Shown: positions 28,169 to 39,053 of the stretch, one piece after another
Position numbering within the stretch: the stretch's first letter is position 1
Layout: the number at the start of each line of letters is the position of its first letter
From: Shewanella polaris
GTDB lineage: Bacteria; Pseudomonadota; Gammaproteobacteria; Enterobacterales; Shewanellaceae
Direction of reading: 5' to 3'
Length of the DNA stretch: 64,000 nt
NCBI RefSeq assembly: GCF_006385555.1
Contig: NZ_CP041036.1
Coordinates: forward strand, 1,364,001-1,428,000
Translations under genes and position numbers: made by a program
Notes under the pieces: model-generated
Database searches by the model: none
The model's input: the letters and a program-made list of their open reading frames with translations, nothing else
Told to the model about the DNA's origin: nothing

Positions 28169-28873
28169 TTATTTCGCAGCTTTGACGGTACGTTGTTCTA
28201 TACGCTTTTCAAAGCTGGCTTTGATAACGCGATCAACATAGATACCTGGTGTATGAATGTGGTCTGGGTCGAGCTCGCCTGGTTCAACAATTTCTTCAGC
28301 CTCAACCACGGTGATTTTACCTGCGGTGGCCATCATTGGATTGAAGTTAGCGGCGGTTTTTCGAAACACCAAATTGCCCATAGTGTCGGCTTTCCAGGCT
28401 CGAATTAAGGCAAAATCTGCCGTTAATGATTCTTCTAATACGTAGTGACGACCTTTAATTTCGCGTGTTTCTTTTCCGTCAGCAATCGGCGTTCCGTAAC
28501 CTGTCGCGGTGAAAAATGCCGGAATGCCAGCGCCGCCAGCACGAATTTTTTCAGCCAATGTGCCTTGTGGCGTGAGAATGACATTAAGCTCACCAGACAA
28601 CATTTGTTGTTCAAAGGTGGCATTTTCGCCAACATAAGAGGCTATCATGGTCGAAATTTGATGTTGTTTAAGTAACAAACCTAAACCAAAATCATCAACA
28701 CCAGCGTTGTTTGAAATAGCGGTTAAGCCTTTTACACCCAATTTAACCATGTGGTTAATTAAACCTTCAGGAATACCACATAAACCAAATCCGCCGACCA
28801 TAATGGTCATGTCGTCACTCAGTCCTGCTAGTGCTTCGTCATAGCTGTGGACGACTTTATTGAATCCTGCCAT
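28169..28873 (-). CDS. 3-oxoacid CoA-transferase subunit A
   Basis: Alpha chain of the same CoA transferase, 234 residues from the ATG at 28873, which has AGGA seven bases upstream. A longer in-frame start at 28921 would add 16 residues absent from the family. Signatures are [15 protein letters not shown] near the N terminus, [18 protein letters not shown], and [23 protein letters not shown]. It pairs with subunit B to convert acetoacetate to acetoacetyl-CoA in leucine catabolism. Confidence 0.93.
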   Translation of the reverse strand: MAGFNKVVHSYDEALAGLSDDMTIMVGGFGLCGIPEGLINHMVKLGVKGLTAISNNAGVDDFGLGLLLKQHQISTMIASYVGENATFEQQMLSGELNVILTPQGTLAEKIRAGGAGIPAFFTATGYGTPIADGKETREIKGRHYVLEESLTADFALIRAWKADTMGNLVFRKTAANFNPMMATAGKITVVEAEEIVEPGELDPDHIHTPGIYVDRVIKASFEKRIEQRTVKAAK

Positions 28874-28939
28874 CTTGTTGTCCTTATTGTTATGTTCACA
28901 ACGGTGAGTGTTTTGCCTCACCCCAGTGAGTATATGTGA

Positions 28940-29830
28940 TTATGTTCTGATTGCATTTGCCACTTTAGACCCATTAGCGCGCCCCAACACGCGGCTAATG
29001 GTATCACCCGCGAGTGCAAGCTTAGCGAGGTCAATACCGGTATCAATCCCCATGCCATGAAGCATATACACCAAATCTTCTGTGGCGAGATTGCCCGACG
29101 CACCTTTTGCATACGGACAACCACCAAGACCAGCAACTGAAACATCAAACACGCTGACACCGGTTTCAAGGCAGGCAAGTATGTTGGCTAACGCTTGGCC
29201 GTATGTGTCGTGAAAATGCAAAGCTAACTTATCAACAGGAACCACTTTAGCGACAGCCTCAACCATCTGCCGCGCTTTATTGAGAGTGCCAACACCGATG
29301 GTGTCGCCTAATGAGATTTCGTAACAACCCATTTTATAAAGGATCTCAGATACTCTCGCGACTTCACTCACTGCAATGTCGCCTTCGTATGGACAACCCA
29401 GCACACAAGACACGTAGCCTCGCACTGGGATATTGTGTTTTTTGGCGGCTTCCATCAACGGAATAAAGCGCTCGATTGACTCATCAATAGAGCAATTAAT
29501 GTTTTTTTGACTAAAACTTTCTGATGCTGCGCCAAAAATAGCCACTTCATCAGCACGTGCAGCAAGGGCTAGTTCAAACCCTTTTAGGTTAGGGGTTAAT
29601 GCACTGTAAACCACACCAGCTTGTCGTTTGAGTTGCTGCAATACGGCATCGGAATCGGCCATTTGTGGCACCCACTTGGGTGACACAAAGCTGCCTGCTT
29701 CAATACGCTTAACACCTGCATCACCAAGTTGTGTGATTAGCGTGAGTTTGTCTGCAGTGGTCACCGGCACTTCGTTTTGTAAACCGTCACGCGCACCGAC
29801 TTCAAAAATGCTCACTTTAGTCGGTAACAT
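28940..29830 (-). CDS. liuE: Hydroxymethylglutaryl-CoA lyase
   Basis: Cleaves HMG-CoA to acetyl-CoA and acetoacetate, the last carbon-skeleton step of leucine breakdown. The 296 residues fold as a TIM barrel. Metal/active-site motif [11 protein letters not shown] lies at about 11-21, and the signature loop [12 protein letters not shown] with its catalytic cysteine lies near residue 231. [12 protein letters not shown] carries metal ligands. It is adjacent to the biotin-carboxylase subunit gene with no gap. Confidence 0.96.
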   Translation of the reverse strand: MLPTKVSIFEVGARDGLQNEVPVTTADKLTLITQLGDAGVKRIEAGSFVSPKWVPQMADSDAVLQQLKRQAGVVYSALTPNLKGFELALAARADEVAIFGAASESFSQKNINCSIDESIERFIPLMEAAKKHNIPVRGYVSCVLGCPYEGDIAVSEVARVSEILYKMGCYEISLGDTIGVGTLNKARQMVEAVAKVVPVDKLALHFHDTYGQALANILACLETGVSVFDVSVAGLGGCPYAKGASGNLATEDLVYMLHGMGIDTGIDLAKLALAGDTISRVLGRANGSKVANAIRT

Positions 29831-31861
29831 TTACGCTTCCTCGACGTTAGCTTCAATGGCTAATGGTTCAACGTTTAATAGTTGTGCACCGTCACTGACA
29901 AGCTCACCGCTTTGGAAGTAAAACTCGCTCACCACGCCATCAAACGGCGCTTCGATGGTGTATTCCATTTTCATGGCTTCCATCACTAATAAACCTTGGC
30001 CCGCCTTAACTTGTTCGCCTACTTCCACTAAATGAGTCACAACAGTGCCATTCATTGGTGCTTTAAGCTTATCTGCATGGTTAATCACTTCTTCAATCAC
30101 TTGAGCCAATATGGCTTTAAAGTGATAACTGCCAGAAGGTAAAAATAGCGTAAAGTCGTCGCCTTGATGGCTAACAGGAATTTTGCTCTTATGACCATTA
30201 ATCTCAGCTAAAAGTAAATCGGCTTTCAATTCACCCGCTAACGTCAACATTTGGTCATGTAAACACAATTGATATTGTTCGCCAACGGCTGTCAGTAGCA
30301 AGTCATGTTGTTGCACTTCGGCGGATGCGTCAGTTAATAACGACACACGATGCACGCTTGAACTATTGAGTCTAAAGCCGCTCACGAGGCCCCAAGGTGA
30401 ATATGGGTCGGCGCTGTTTATGGCCAGTGCTTTTGCCGCTTGTTTACGTGACAGCACTTGAAAAAGTCCTGCTAATGCTAACGCAGTATCTGCTTCAATA
30501 GCTGCGTCACCAATTAAGGTATCGCCATAGCGTTCAATAAAGTCGGTACAGAAGTCTGCCGCAGCAAAGGCTGGGTGTTCAGCAATGTTGGCTAAAAACT
30601 CGATGTTATGTTTAAGGCCACTGATTTGGTATGACTCAAGTGCGTGTACTAAACGTTGTAGTGCGCGAGGGCGCGACTCATCCCATACAATCAGCTTGGC
30701 GATCATTGGGTCATAAAAGTTACTGATGACATCGTTTTCACGAATGCCTGAATCTATGCGCACGTGACGATTTTGTTCTGGTTCACGTAAAAAATTGAGC
30801 TTACCGCTGGCAGGTAAAAATTCGTTTTGCGGATCTTCAGCGTAAATTCGCACTTCAAATGAGTGGCCATGAATACGCACCTCATCCTGGCGCAGCGGTA
30901 ACTCCCCCCCACTGGCGACAATTAATTGCCATTTTACTAAGTCTTGACCTGTCACCATTTCGGTTACTGGATGCTCTACTTGCAAGCGGGTGTTCATTTC
31001 CATGAAGTAGAAGCTGTTATCTGTGTCGAGCAGAAACTCAACCGTTCCCGCACCGACATAATCAATGGCTTTAGCAGCTGCAACGGCGGCGTTACCCATT
31101 TGTGCTCGTAGTTCGTCAGACAAACCGGGGGCTGGCGCTTCTTCAACTACTTTTTGATGGCGACGTTGAATAGAGCAGTCACGATCAGATAAGTAAATAG
31201 CGTTGCCTTGAGTGTCGGCAAACACTTGCACTTCAACATGACGTGGTTGACGTAGGTAGCGTTCCATTAACAATTTGTCATTGCCAAATGACGAGCTGGC
31301 TTCACGGCGTGCAGATTTAATAGCTTCAAGAATTTCACCGTCGTTTTCAACGATGCGCATTCCTTTACCACCACCACCGTAGGCTGCTTTAATTAATAAC
31401 GGGAAACCAACAGCATTGGCTTCTGCTATTAACGTGGCATCCGTTTGATCGTCGCCATGATAACCCGGCACTAGGGGGACATTGGCTTTTGACATAATGT
31501 CTTTGGCGGCACTTTTGCTGCCCATGGCATCAATCGCATCGCTACCAGGGCCGACAAAGGCGATACCATTTTGCTCACATTTACGGGCAAACTCGGCATT
31601 TTCAGATAAAAAACCGTAACCTGGGTGAATGGCTTTCGCACCCGATCTTTTGGCAATATCGATAATTAAATCGGCTTTTAGATATGAGTCCGCTGGGGCG
31701 CTGCCACCTAGGTAAAACGATTCATCTGCCATGGCCACATGGCGGGCATCTTTGTCGGCATCGGAATAAAGAGCGATGGTGCGAACACCCATGGTTTGCG
31801 CTGTTTTGATAATGCGGCAGGCAATTTCACCACGGTTAGCAATCAGTAATTTGGTAAACAT
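29831..31861 (-). CDS. liuD: Methylcrotonyl-CoA carboxylase, biotin-containing alpha subunit
   Basis: Biotin-dependent subunit that carboxylates biotin for 3-methylcrotonyl-CoA carboxylase. The 676 residues hold the biotin carboxylase N domain (RGEIACRIIKTAQTMG), ATP-grasp with GGGGKGMRIV, carboxylase C domain and a C-terminal biotinyl domain with EAMKMEY (biotinyl-Lys about residue 635). The start codon overlaps the stop of the upstream hydratase gene by 1 bp, indicating translational coupling. Works with the beta subunit at 32715-34322. Confidence 0.95.
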   Translation of the reverse strand: MFTKLLIANRGEIACRIIKTAQTMGVRTIALYSDADKDARHVAMADESFYLGGSAPADSYLKADLIIDIAKRSGAKAIHPGYGFLSENAEFARKCEQNGIAFVGPGSDAIDAMGSKSAAKDIMSKANVPLVPGYHGDDQTDATLIAEANAVGFPLLIKAAYGGGGKGMRIVENDGEILEAIKSARREASSSFGNDKLLMERYLRQPRHVEVQVFADTQGNAIYLSDRDCSIQRRHQKVVEEAPAPGLSDELRAQMGNAAVAAAKAIDYVGAGTVEFLLDTDNSFYFMEMNTRLQVEHPVTEMVTGQDLVKWQLIVASGGELPLRQDEVRIHGHSFEVRIYAEDPQNEFLPASGKLNFLREPEQNRHVRIDSGIRENDVISNFYDPMIAKLIVWDESRPRALQRLVHALESYQISGLKHNIEFLANIAEHPAFAAADFCTDFIERYGDTLIGDAAIEADTALALAGLFQVLSRKQAAKALAINSADPYSPWGLVSGFRLNSSSVHRVSLLTDASAEVQQHDLLLTAVGEQYQLCLHDQMLTLAGELKADLLLAEINGHKSKIPVSHQGDDFTLFLPSGSYHFKAILAQVIEEVINHADKLKAPMNGTVVTHLVEVGEQVKAGQGLLVMEAMKMEYTIEAPFDGVVSEFYFQSGELVSDGAQLLNVEPLAIEANVEEA

Positions 31862-32676
31862 TATTGGGCTCCTTGTGGATCAGATTTAGCGGTTTTCCAT
31901 GTAGGCGTACGTTTTTCAAAGAAAGCATTAAGGCCTTCTTGACCTTCTTCTGATACACGAATACGAGCAATTTGCTCGCTAGTAAAATCGAGCGTAGCGT
32001 CGTCTATCACGCCGTTTTCTAAATGTGATACAAGATTTTTTGCCCATGCCATGCCCTGAGGACTGTTGGCATTAAATGCTGCGATAAAAGGGGCCGCAGC
32101 AGCATCTAAGTCGTCGTTAACTTCGTGAATGACTTGATGGGTTAAGGCAACATCAGCACTAAAGCGTTCAGCGGTCAGCATAAAGCGGCGTGATTGGCGA
32201 TTACCCATGGCACGAATCACATACGGACTTATCACAGCAGGGATAAGACCTAGCTTCACTTCGCTTAAACAAAAACTGGCGCGAGTGTTGGCAATGGCAA
32301 TATCGCAGCAGCAAATCAACCCTAATGCACCACCAAAGGCTGCGCCTTGTACTAAGGCAATAGTGGGTTTTGGGAACTTGTCTAACACGTGCATCAGCTT
32401 GGCAAGCTCATGGGCATCAGTCAGATTTTGTTCAAAGTCCATTTTTGCTTGTTTGCGCATCCAATTGAGGTCGGCGCCAGCACTGAAGTTTTTACCATTA
32501 GCACGTAAAATCAACATATTACATTGATTGTTACTGGCAAAGCTTTCGATAGCCTGGATCATCTCGCTAATCATCACTTCATCAAAGGCATTATGCACTT
32601 CAACTCGGTTTAAAATGAGCTCTGCTACTCCTTGTTCTAGGCGGCATTCAATGAACTTATATTGGTTTGATAACAT
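31861..32676 (-). CDS. liuC: Methylglutaconyl-CoA hydratase (enoyl-CoA hydratase family)
   Basis: Hydrates 3-methylglutaconyl-CoA to HMG-CoA in leucine degradation. The 271 residues have the crotonase fold: oxyanion-hole motif NGKNFSAGADLNWMRK (about 60-75) and ALVQGAAFGGALGLICCCDIAIA (about 104-126), followed by SEVKLGLIPAVISPYVIRAMG with the catalytic-face residues. The family alone does not fix the substrate; the assignment rests on its place between the two MCC subunit genes. Confidence 0.92.
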   Translation of the reverse strand: MLSNQYKFIECRLEQGVAELILNRVEVHNAFDEVMISEMIQAIESFASNNQCNMLILRANGKNFSAGADLNWMRKQAKMDFEQNLTDAHELAKLMHVLDKFPKPTIALVQGAAFGGALGLICCCDIAIANTRASFCLSEVKLGLIPAVISPYVIRAMGNRQSRRFMLTAERFSADVALTHQVIHEVNDDLDAAAAPFIAAFNANSPQGMAWAKNLVSHLENGVIDDATLDFTSEQIARIRVSEEGQEGLNAFFEKRTPTWKTAKSDPQGAQ

Positions 32677-32714
32677 TATTTTTTACTCCTTATTCGCTGA
32701 ATTAACCACATGAA

Positions 32715-34322
32715 TTACATGCGGAACACCCCAAAGCGGGTGTCTTCAATGGGAGCATTTAATGCTGCCGATAAGGCTAAACCGACCACGTCGCGTGTTT
32801 GTGCCGGATCAATAATGCCATCATCCCAAAGACGGGCACTGGCATGATACGGATGTCCCTCTTTTTCGTATTGCTCAACAATCGGCTTACGGAAAGCTTG
32901 TTCATCTTCTACAGACCATTCAACGCCTTTACGGGCTAAACCATCGCGGCGCACTGTGGCTAATACGCCAGCAGCTTGTTCTCCGCCCATTACCGAAATA
33001 CGGGCGTTAGGCCACATCCACATCATGGTAGGTTCGAATGCGCGCCCACACATGCCGTAGTTACCCGCACCGTAACTGCCACCGATAATCACGGTAAATT
33101 TAGGCACATTGGCACAAGACACCGCGGTCACCATTTTGGCGCCATGTTTAGCAATGCCTTCATGTTCATATTTTTTACCCACCATAAAGCCGGTAATATT
33201 TTGCAGGAATAACAGCGGAATTTTACGTTGGCAACACAGTTCAATGAAGTGAGCGCCTTTTTGCGCCGACTCCGAAAACAAAATGCCGTTATTAGCCACA
33301 ATACCGACAGGGTAACCATGTATACTCGCAAAACCACACACTAAGGTTGCACCGTAGTTGGCTTTAAATTCGTCAAAGTCTGAGTCATCAACCACACGGG
33401 CAATGACTTCTTTTACATCAAACGGCTTTTTAAGATCGGTACCGACAATGCCGTACAATTCATGGATATCGAACTTAGGTGGTTTGACTGGGCTTAATAG
33501 GCTTTTGATTTCTTTTTGATGATTAAGACGCAGTATTGCACGGCGAGCAAGCTCAAGGGCGTGGTCGTCATTTTGCGCTAAATGATCGGCAACACCGGAT
33601 ATTTTAGTGTGAACTTCTGCACCGCCAAGCTCTTCTGCACTGACTTCTTCGCCCGTCGCTGCTTTCACTAATGGAGGTCCGGCTAAAAAGATGGTGCCTT
33701 GTTCTTTGACAATAATTGACTCATCGGCCATGGCAGGTACATAAGCACCGCCTGCGGTACACAAACCCATGACGACGGCAATTTGTGGAATACCTTTAGC
33801 TGACATCTGTGCTTGGTTATAGAAAATTCGGCCGAAATGATCGCGATCTGGAAATACTTCATCTTGGCGAGGTAAATTCGCGCCACCAGAATCGACTAAG
33901 TAGATACACGGTAAGTGGCAACGGCTGGCAATGTCTTGCGCACGTAAATGCTTTTTAACAGTAATAGGGTAGTAGGTGCCACCTTTTACTGTGGCGTCGT
34001 TGGCAATAATCATGCACTCAACACCACTGACTCTACCAATACCAGCAATGACGCCAGCAGCAGGGACTTCTTCGTCATAAACTTCGTAAGCGGCAAATTG
34101 CGATATTTCTAAAAAGGGTGAACCTGGGTCGAGCAGCTTTTCAACGCGCTGGCGTGGCAATAATTTACCACGAGATAAATGGCGTTCTAATGCGACAGGG
34201 CCGCCACCTTGTTCGATTTTATTTAGTTTTTGTTGAAGATCATCGACCAATAACGCCATGCTGTCTGACTTGGCTTTAAATTCGTCACTGCGAGGATTGA
34301 TACGGCTGCTAAGTTGCGTCAT
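32715..34322 (-). CDS. liuB: Methylcrotonyl-CoA carboxylase, carboxyltransferase beta subunit
   Basis: Transfers CO2 from biotin to 3-methylcrotonyl-CoA. The 535 residues hold two crotonase-like carboxyltransferase domains: CoA-binding N half ([19 protein letters not shown]) and C half with [24 protein letters not shown] and [39 protein letters not shown], all typical of MccB. Forms a hetero-oligomer with the product of 29831-31861. Located in the cytoplasm. Confidence 0.96.
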   Translation of the reverse strand: MTQLSSRINPRSDEFKAKSDSMALLVDDLQQKLNKIEQGGGPVALERHLSRGKLLPRQRVEKLLDPGSPFLEISQFAAYEVYDEEVPAAGVIAGIGRVSGVECMIIANDATVKGGTYYPITVKKHLRAQDIASRCHLPCIYLVDSGGANLPRQDEVFPDRDHFGRIFYNQAQMSAKGIPQIAVVMGLCTAGGAYVPAMADESIIVKEQGTIFLAGPPLVKAATGEEVSAEELGGAEVHTKISGVADHLAQNDDHALELARRAILRLNHQKEIKSLLSPVKPPKFDIHELYGIVGTDLKKPFDVKEVIARVVDDSDFDEFKANYGATLVCGFASIHGYPVGIVANNGILFSESAQKGAHFIELCCQRKIPLLFLQNITGFMVGKKYEHEGIAKHGAKMVTAVSCANVPKFTVIIGGSYGAGNYGMCGRAFEPTMMWMWPNARISVMGGEQAAGVLATVRRDGLARKGVEWSVEDEQAFRKPIVEQYEKEGHPYHASARLWDDGIIDPAQTRDVVGLALSAALNAPIEDTRFGVFRM

Positions 34323-34410
34323 TTCTATATCCTTAATGAAGCAAAAAATAGGGGGCTTGATTAAGACGACATGACACGCTTGATATGCCGTCTTCGTACT
34401 GGAATGCTAG

Positions 34411-35580
34411 TTACTTTGACTCGTTAAACAATTCGCGACCAATTAACATGCGGCGAATTTCAGAGGTGCCTGCACCAATTTCGTAAAGCTTAGCATCACG
34501 CAATAAACGGCCGGTGGCGTATTCGTTGACATAGCCATTGCCGCCGAGTAATTGAATCGCATCTAAGGCCATTTTAGTGGCAAGTTCTGCACTGTATAAA
34601 ATCGCACCAGCGGCGTCTTTACGAGTAGTTTCACCGCGGTCACAAGATTTAGCTACGCTGTAAACATATGATCGAGCAGCGTTCATACCTGTGTACATAT
34701 CAGCCAGTTTGCCTTGTACTAATTGGAATTGGCCAATGGATTGTCCAAACTGTTCGCGTTCATGAATGTACGGGATTACGATGTCCATACAAGCAGACAT
34801 AATGCCCAATGGCCCACCAGACAACACCACTCGTTCGTAATCAAGGCCGCTCATTAGCACTTTTACGCCATTGTTGAGGCCGCCTAAGATGTTTTCTTCT
34901 GGCACTTCGCAATCTTCAAATACCAATTCACAAGTGTTCGAACCGCGCATACCGAGCTTGTCGAGTTTCTGAGCTTGGCTAAAACCTTTCGATTCACGCT
35001 CGACGATAAAAGCGCTAATGCCATGTGCGCCTTTTTCTAAGTCGGTTTTTGCGTAAATCACATAGGTATGGGCATCAGGACCGTTAGTGATCCACATTTT
35101 ATTGCCATTTAAGATGTAGCGATCGCCTTCTTTGCGAGCATGCAGTTTCATTGAAACCACATCAGAACCCGCATTGGGTTCGCTCATGGCAAGTGCACCA
35201 ATGTGCTCGCCGCTGACGAGCTTAGGTAAGTATTTGGCTTTTTGAGCGTCATTACCATTACGGTTAATTTGGTTCACACATAAGTTTGAATGAGCGCCAT
35301 AACTTAATCCAATAGATGCTGATGCGCGGGAGATTTCTTCCATTGCCACCACGTGAGCCAGATAGCCCATGTTAGCGCCGCCATATTGCTCATCAACAGT
35401 GACACCTAATAAACCCATATCGCCAAGTACTGACCATAATTGATTTGGAAACGCATTGTCGATATCGACTTGGGCGGCCATGGGGGCAATTTCGTTGGCG
35501 GCAAAACCACGAACGGCGTCACGTAACATATCTACATCTTCACCTAAACCGAAGTTTAGGCTGGTATATAAGTTGCTCAT
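34411..35580 (-). CDS. liuA: Isovaleryl-CoA dehydrogenase
   Basis: FAD enzyme that oxidises isovaleryl-CoA to 3-methylcrotonyl-CoA with ETF as acceptor. From ATG 35580 (AGGA nine bases upstream) the product is 389 residues, the family length; an in-frame extension to 35694 adds an uncharacteristic 38 residues. Signatures: [32 protein letters not shown], the IVD-specific catalytic-Glu segment [50 protein letters not shown]. First enzyme gene after liuR. Confidence 0.96.
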   Translation of the reverse strand: MSNLYTSLNFGLGEDVDMLRDAVRGFAANEIAPMAAQVDIDNAFPNQLWSVLGDMGLLGVTVDEQYGGANMGYLAHVVAMEEISRASASIGLSYGAHSNLCVNQINRNGNDAQKAKYLPKLVSGEHIGALAMSEPNAGSDVVSMKLHARKEGDRYILNGNKMWITNGPDAHTYVIYAKTDLEKGAHGISAFIVERESKGFSQAQKLDKLGMRGSNTCELVFEDCEVPEENILGGLNNGVKVLMSGLDYERVVLSGGPLGIMSACMDIVIPYIHEREQFGQSIGQFQLVQGKLADMYTGMNAARSYVYSVAKSCDRGETTRKDAAGAILYSAELATKMALDAIQLLGGNGYVNEYATGRLLRDAKLYEIGAGTSEIRRMLIGRELFNESK

Positions 35581-35707
35581 TTGCTTGTGTCCTGTTGAAT
35601 TTTTATTATCGTCTGGCAATAAATGTGCTGCCAACGCTTTATGGTTGCGTTTTTGGCAGTGGGGCAAAGCTATTGGCTGAATTGAGTCAGCCATTTATAT
35701 TTTGTTG

Positions 35708-36121
35708 TTATTTGGTTTTGTTAACTGAGTTATCCACTAATGCCGCTTTACATTGCTGCTCGGCGGAGTTGAGTTCCATGAGCACAACTTTAATGTCGTC
35801 CATTTGTTGTTGTAATGCTGATTTTTTGTCGTTAACCAAGTCAAGCATGGTGTTGAGCTGAGTAGAGCTACTTTTATCTGCATCGTAAAGCTCAAATAGA
35901 CGGCGGGTTTCAGCTAACGAAAAGCCAAGGCGTTTACCGCGTAATATGAGTTTTAAACGGACTCGGTCTTTCAGGCTGTATATGCGTGTTTGTCCACGAC
36001 GCTTAGGTTTAATCAAACCTTGATCTTCGTAAAAGCGAATACTGCGGGTGGTGATATCAAATTCTTTTGATAAGTCACTGATAGAATATGTCGATTGTGG
36101 GTTATGGATTGTGCTCATCAT
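35708..36121 (-). CDS. liuR: MerR-family regulator LiuR
   Basis: Transcription regulator of branched-chain amino acid catabolism. An N-terminal MerR winged helix (about 12-80) with YSISDLSKEFDITTRSIRFYEDQGLIKP is followed by a coiled-coil dimer helix (about 85-125). No metal-binding cysteine cluster of the SoxR/ZntR kind is present. The start is ATG 36121 (or the adjacent ATG 36118); the longer frame to 36184 would run through the operator at 36161-36177. It heads the liu operon, 127 bp before liuA, so autoregulation is likely. Confidence 0.9.
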   Translation of the reverse strand: MMSTIHNPQSTYSISDLSKEFDITTRSIRFYEDQGLIKPKRRGQTRIYSLKDRVRLKLILRGKRLGFSLAETRRLFELYDADKSSSTQLNTMLDLVNDKKSALQQQMDDIKVVLMELNSAEQQCKAALVDNSVNKTK

Positions 36122-36160
36122 GTCACCAAAAGTGTTCCTTTTGATGCAAGATATATGAAG

Positions 36161-36177
36161 TTTACGTAAAGGTAAAG
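36161..36177. promoter_or_regulatory. LiuR-type operator between liuR and the acyl-CoA synthetase gene
   Basis: TTTACGTAAAGGTAAAG forms an imperfect dyad (TTTACGT / GTAAAG) 40 bp upstream of the liuR start, at the usual place of MerR-family operators. It matches the style of the operator upstream of etfBA. It lies between two divergent genes and could also affect the synthetase at 36438. The rest of the 316-base spacer shows no further clear element. Confidence 0.7.
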
Positions 36178-36437
36178 TTTGCAAGGGTGGGTTTCAAATT
36201 ATATTTGGCTAAGTGTGTGTTAATTTTGCTTGCCACTTATGGGGGTATTATACCTTAACCTATTGTTATTTTGTGGATATTTTATTAGTGGTTATTGGGT
36301 TGCTTGCAATTAAACACTCGATTGAAACTATAGGCTTTTTTGTCAATGTTGATGGATGTTATCCCTTTGTCTAATTGGGCTATTCGATGAATTCTGCTCA
36401 TAATCATTACAATATAAGTTGATGAATGGAGAGCAAC

Positions 36438-38357
36438 ATGGCTGATTTGGGACTATCAATGCACGCACAATCGATAGCCGAGCCCGAAGTCTTTTGGCAA
36501 CAAGCAGCAAAGGCCATTAGTTGGGACCTTGCGCCAAAAATGGTCTTAGATGATAGCAACAAACCTTTTTATCGTTGGTTTGCTGATGGAAAAATGAATA
36601 CTTGTTTTAATGCTTTAGATCGCCATGTATTGGCAGGAAGAGGAGAGCAAACTGCGATTCATTATATTAGCCCTGTCACTCAAAATGAATACTCAATCAG
36701 TTATCAATCTGTATTGGCGCAGGTAAAACGATTGGCTGGATTGATGGTGTCTCTAGGTGTTGAAAAAGGTGACCGAGTGGTTATTTACATGCCAATGGTG
36801 CCAGAAACTGCCTATGCCATGCTGGCATGTGCTCGAATTGGCGCTATCCACTCAGTGGTATTTGGTGGTTTTGCAGCGAATGAGTTGTCGACCCGCATTA
36901 ATGATGCCAAACCTAAACTAATCTTATCAGCTTCTTGCGGTATTGAGCCTTCTGGTGTTGTACCGTATAAGCCTCTACTTGATGACGCATTATCTCAAGC
37001 AAGTCATAAAGTTGACCATTGTATTATTTTAAATCGTACTGAATTCCAAGCTGAGCTTATCTCGCCCCGAGATGTTAATTGGTACGAAGCGCTAGTAGAT
37101 GCGCCAGACGCTGAGTGTGTATCGCTCGATGCAACCGATCCTTTGTATGTGTTATATACCTCAGGCACAACAGGGCAACCTAAAGGTGTTGTGCGTGATA
37201 ATGGCGGCCATGCTGTTGCATTAGCGTGGTCGATGAAACACATTTATGACATTGGTGTAGGCGATGTTTTTTGGGCTGCATCCGATGTGGGTTGGGTGGT
37301 GGGGCACTCGTACATTGTATATGGGCCATTACTGGTTGGCGCAACAACCATAATGTATGAAGGTAAGCCTATTGGTACTCCTGATGCTGGCGCATTTTGG
37401 CGTATTATCGAACAAAAACAAGTGCGGAGCTTTTTTACTGCACCAACGGCCATTCGTGCCATTAAGCGGGAAGATCCAGAAGGCGACTTTATCAAACAAT
37501 TTGATTTATCCTGTCTGAAGCAAATGTATTTAGCGGGTGAGCGTTGCGATCCTGAAACCCTAAACTGGAGTCAGCGACACTTAGGTAAACCTGTGGTTGA
37601 TCACTGGTGGCAAACTGAAACTGGTTGGCCTGTGGCGGCAAATTTAATGGGAACTGACCCTATTGAAATTAAAGCGGGTTCGCCAGCAAGAGCTGTGCCT
37701 GGTTATCAAGTTGAAATTTTAGATGCCATGGGCGAACAAGTGGCCACGAATGAAAGTGGAAATGTAGTCATTAAACAGCCCTTACCACCGGGTACGTTGA
37801 CGACTTTATGGCAAAACGATAAACGCTATATCGACAGTTACTTGTCTATGTATCCAGGTTATTACTTAACCGGAGATGCGGGTTATATTGATGAGGATGG
37901 TTATTTATACATTATGAGCCGTATTGACGACATCATAAATGTTGCTGGACACCGTTTGTCCACAGGTCGATTTGAAGAGGTGTTATGCCAACACGAGGCT
38001 GTCGCAGAGGCTGCGGTAATTGGTGTGCAAGATAAACTTAAAGGCCAGGTGCCACTTGGGTTAGTGGTGCTTAAAAATGGCGTCACTTTGTCAGATGAGG
38101 TTTTATACAAAGAGCTACTTGCATTAGTGCGCCATGAAATCGGCCCCGTTGCAGCATTTAGATTAGTGAGTGCGGTACAAAAATTACCCAAAACCCGTTC
38201 GGGTAAAATATTGCGCGCTACAATGCGCAAAATTGCCGATAATAATGAATATACGGTTCCGGCAACGATTGAAGACCCGATGACCTTGGACATCATTCGT
38301 AGTGCATTGACTAAGATGGGTTATGCCGATGCATTGGCTAAAGAGTTAACCGTTTAA
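36438..38357 (+). CDS. Propionyl/acyl-CoA synthetase (PrpE-like, AMP-forming)
   Basis: Activates a short-chain acid to its CoA thioester through an acyl-AMP. The 639 residues have an ACAS N domain, AMP-binding core motifs YTSGTTGQPKGVVRD (P-loop), DHWWQTETGWPV, YYLTGDAGYIDEDGY and the C-terminal PKTRSGKILRATMRK with the catalytic, acetylatable Lys. The HWWQTETGWP segment is closer to PrpE/ACSS3 than to acetyl-CoA synthetase (usually VDTWWQTETG). Start ATG 36438 has TGGAGA seven bases upstream; an ATG at 36426 overlaps that site. Divergent from liuR, so possibly part of the LiuR regulon. Confidence 0.87.
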   Translation: MADLGLSMHAQSIAEPEVFWQQAAKAISWDLAPKMVLDDSNKPFYRWFADGKMNTCFNALDRHVLAGRGEQTAIHYISPVTQNEYSISYQSVLAQVKRLAGLMVSLGVEKGDRVVIYMPMVPETAYAMLACARIGAIHSVVFGGFAANELSTRINDAKPKLILSASCGIEPSGVVPYKPLLDDALSQASHKVDHCIILNRTEFQAELISPRDVNWYEALVDAPDAECVSLDATDPLYVLYTSGTTGQPKGVVRDNGGHAVALAWSMKHIYDIGVGDVFWAASDVGWVVGHSYIVYGPLLVGATTIMYEGKPIGTPDAGAFWRIIEQKQVRSFFTAPTAIRAIKREDPEGDFIKQFDLSCLKQMYLAGERCDPETLNWSQRHLGKPVVDHWWQTETGWPVAANLMGTDPIEIKAGSPARAVPGYQVEILDAMGEQVATNESGNVVIKQPLPPGTLTTLWQNDKRYIDSYLSMYPGYYLTGDAGYIDEDGYLYIMSRIDDIINVAGHRLSTGRFEEVLCQHEAVAEAAVIGVQDKLKGQVPLGLVVLKNGVTLSDEVLYKELLALVRHEIGPVAAFRLVSAVQKLPKTRSGKILRATMRKIADNNEYTVPATIEDPMTLDIIRSALTKMGYADALAKELTV

Positions 38358-38465
38358 TGGTGTGATTGGCTGAATTAAATATATTGAGGCGTGTATGTTG
38401 TTATGAGCTGAAAATAGGTTAATTGAAATAGGTCAATTGACGTGAAGATTAGGATTCGAACAATT

Positions 38466-38500
38466 AAAAAAGTGCCAAGTATTAACTTGGCACTTTTTAA
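38466..38500. terminator. Bidirectional terminator between synthetase and AOR operon
   Basis: Perfect stem AAAAAGTGCCAAGT / ACTTGGCACTTTTT between convergent genes, with A and T tracts serving both strands. Confidence 0.93.
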
Positions 38501-38519
38501 TATCGTTTATATTATTGGG

Positions 38520-39038
38520 TTATGCAGAATATTCAAAAGGATCTACATTACCCAAAACCGATGCGTACTTGATTGTTATAAATTTAGTTGAAAAAAATTG
38601 CTCAACTCCGTCGTTAGATGTTTGCATACCGATATCATCAAAGCCTTCTGCAGCTTGGAATTTACCTAATAATTCACCTAACTCTGCCTTCTTCAAATTA
38701 TAGGGAGGATGAGTGAAGTTACTTGCAGGAATAACTTCACCTAGTTCTGAATAGCGTCTAACTTCGTTAGCTATTGTGTCAAGTAAGTCACCATTGTGAA
38801 CACCAATCCATTGCACCGCGTAACTTTTTACTATGTACTTTTTAGAGTAAAAGTAAAAATCATCTTTTGCTTCGATAATAACAATATCTGCATATTGTTC
38901 ATCTTCAATTAATGTTTGATATGCGGCATTGATATCCTCTATTTCTAACTCTAGACCTGCTACTGCAATAATTTGATCTGCAGTAACAAGGCGACCATCT
39001 CGACTTAATAAACGGATGTAATCAACTAATTCAATCAT
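38520..39038 (-). CDS. Uncharacterised 172-residue protein of the AOR operon
   Basis: I do not recognise a family with confidence. It is a soluble, acidic protein without signal peptide or cysteine clusters. The N-terminal part (MIELVDYIRLLSRDGRLVTADQIIAVAGLELEIEDIN) looks helical, like a small winged-helix or assembly module; the rest has alternating strands. It starts 15 bp after the AOR stop, in the position that ydhW holds after ydhV in E. coli. An accessory role for the AOR (cofactor insertion or subunit) is inference from position only. Confidence 0.75.
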   Translation of the reverse strand: MIELVDYIRLLSRDGRLVTADQIIAVAGLELEIEDINAAYQTLIEDEQYADIVIIEAKDDFYFYSKKYIVKSYAVQWIGVHNGDLLDTIANEVRRYSELGEVIPASNFTHPPYNLKKAELGELLGKFQAAEGFDDIGMQTSNDGVEQFFSTKFITIKYASVLGNVDPFEYSA

Positions 39039-39053
39039 AATTTCACCATCGAA

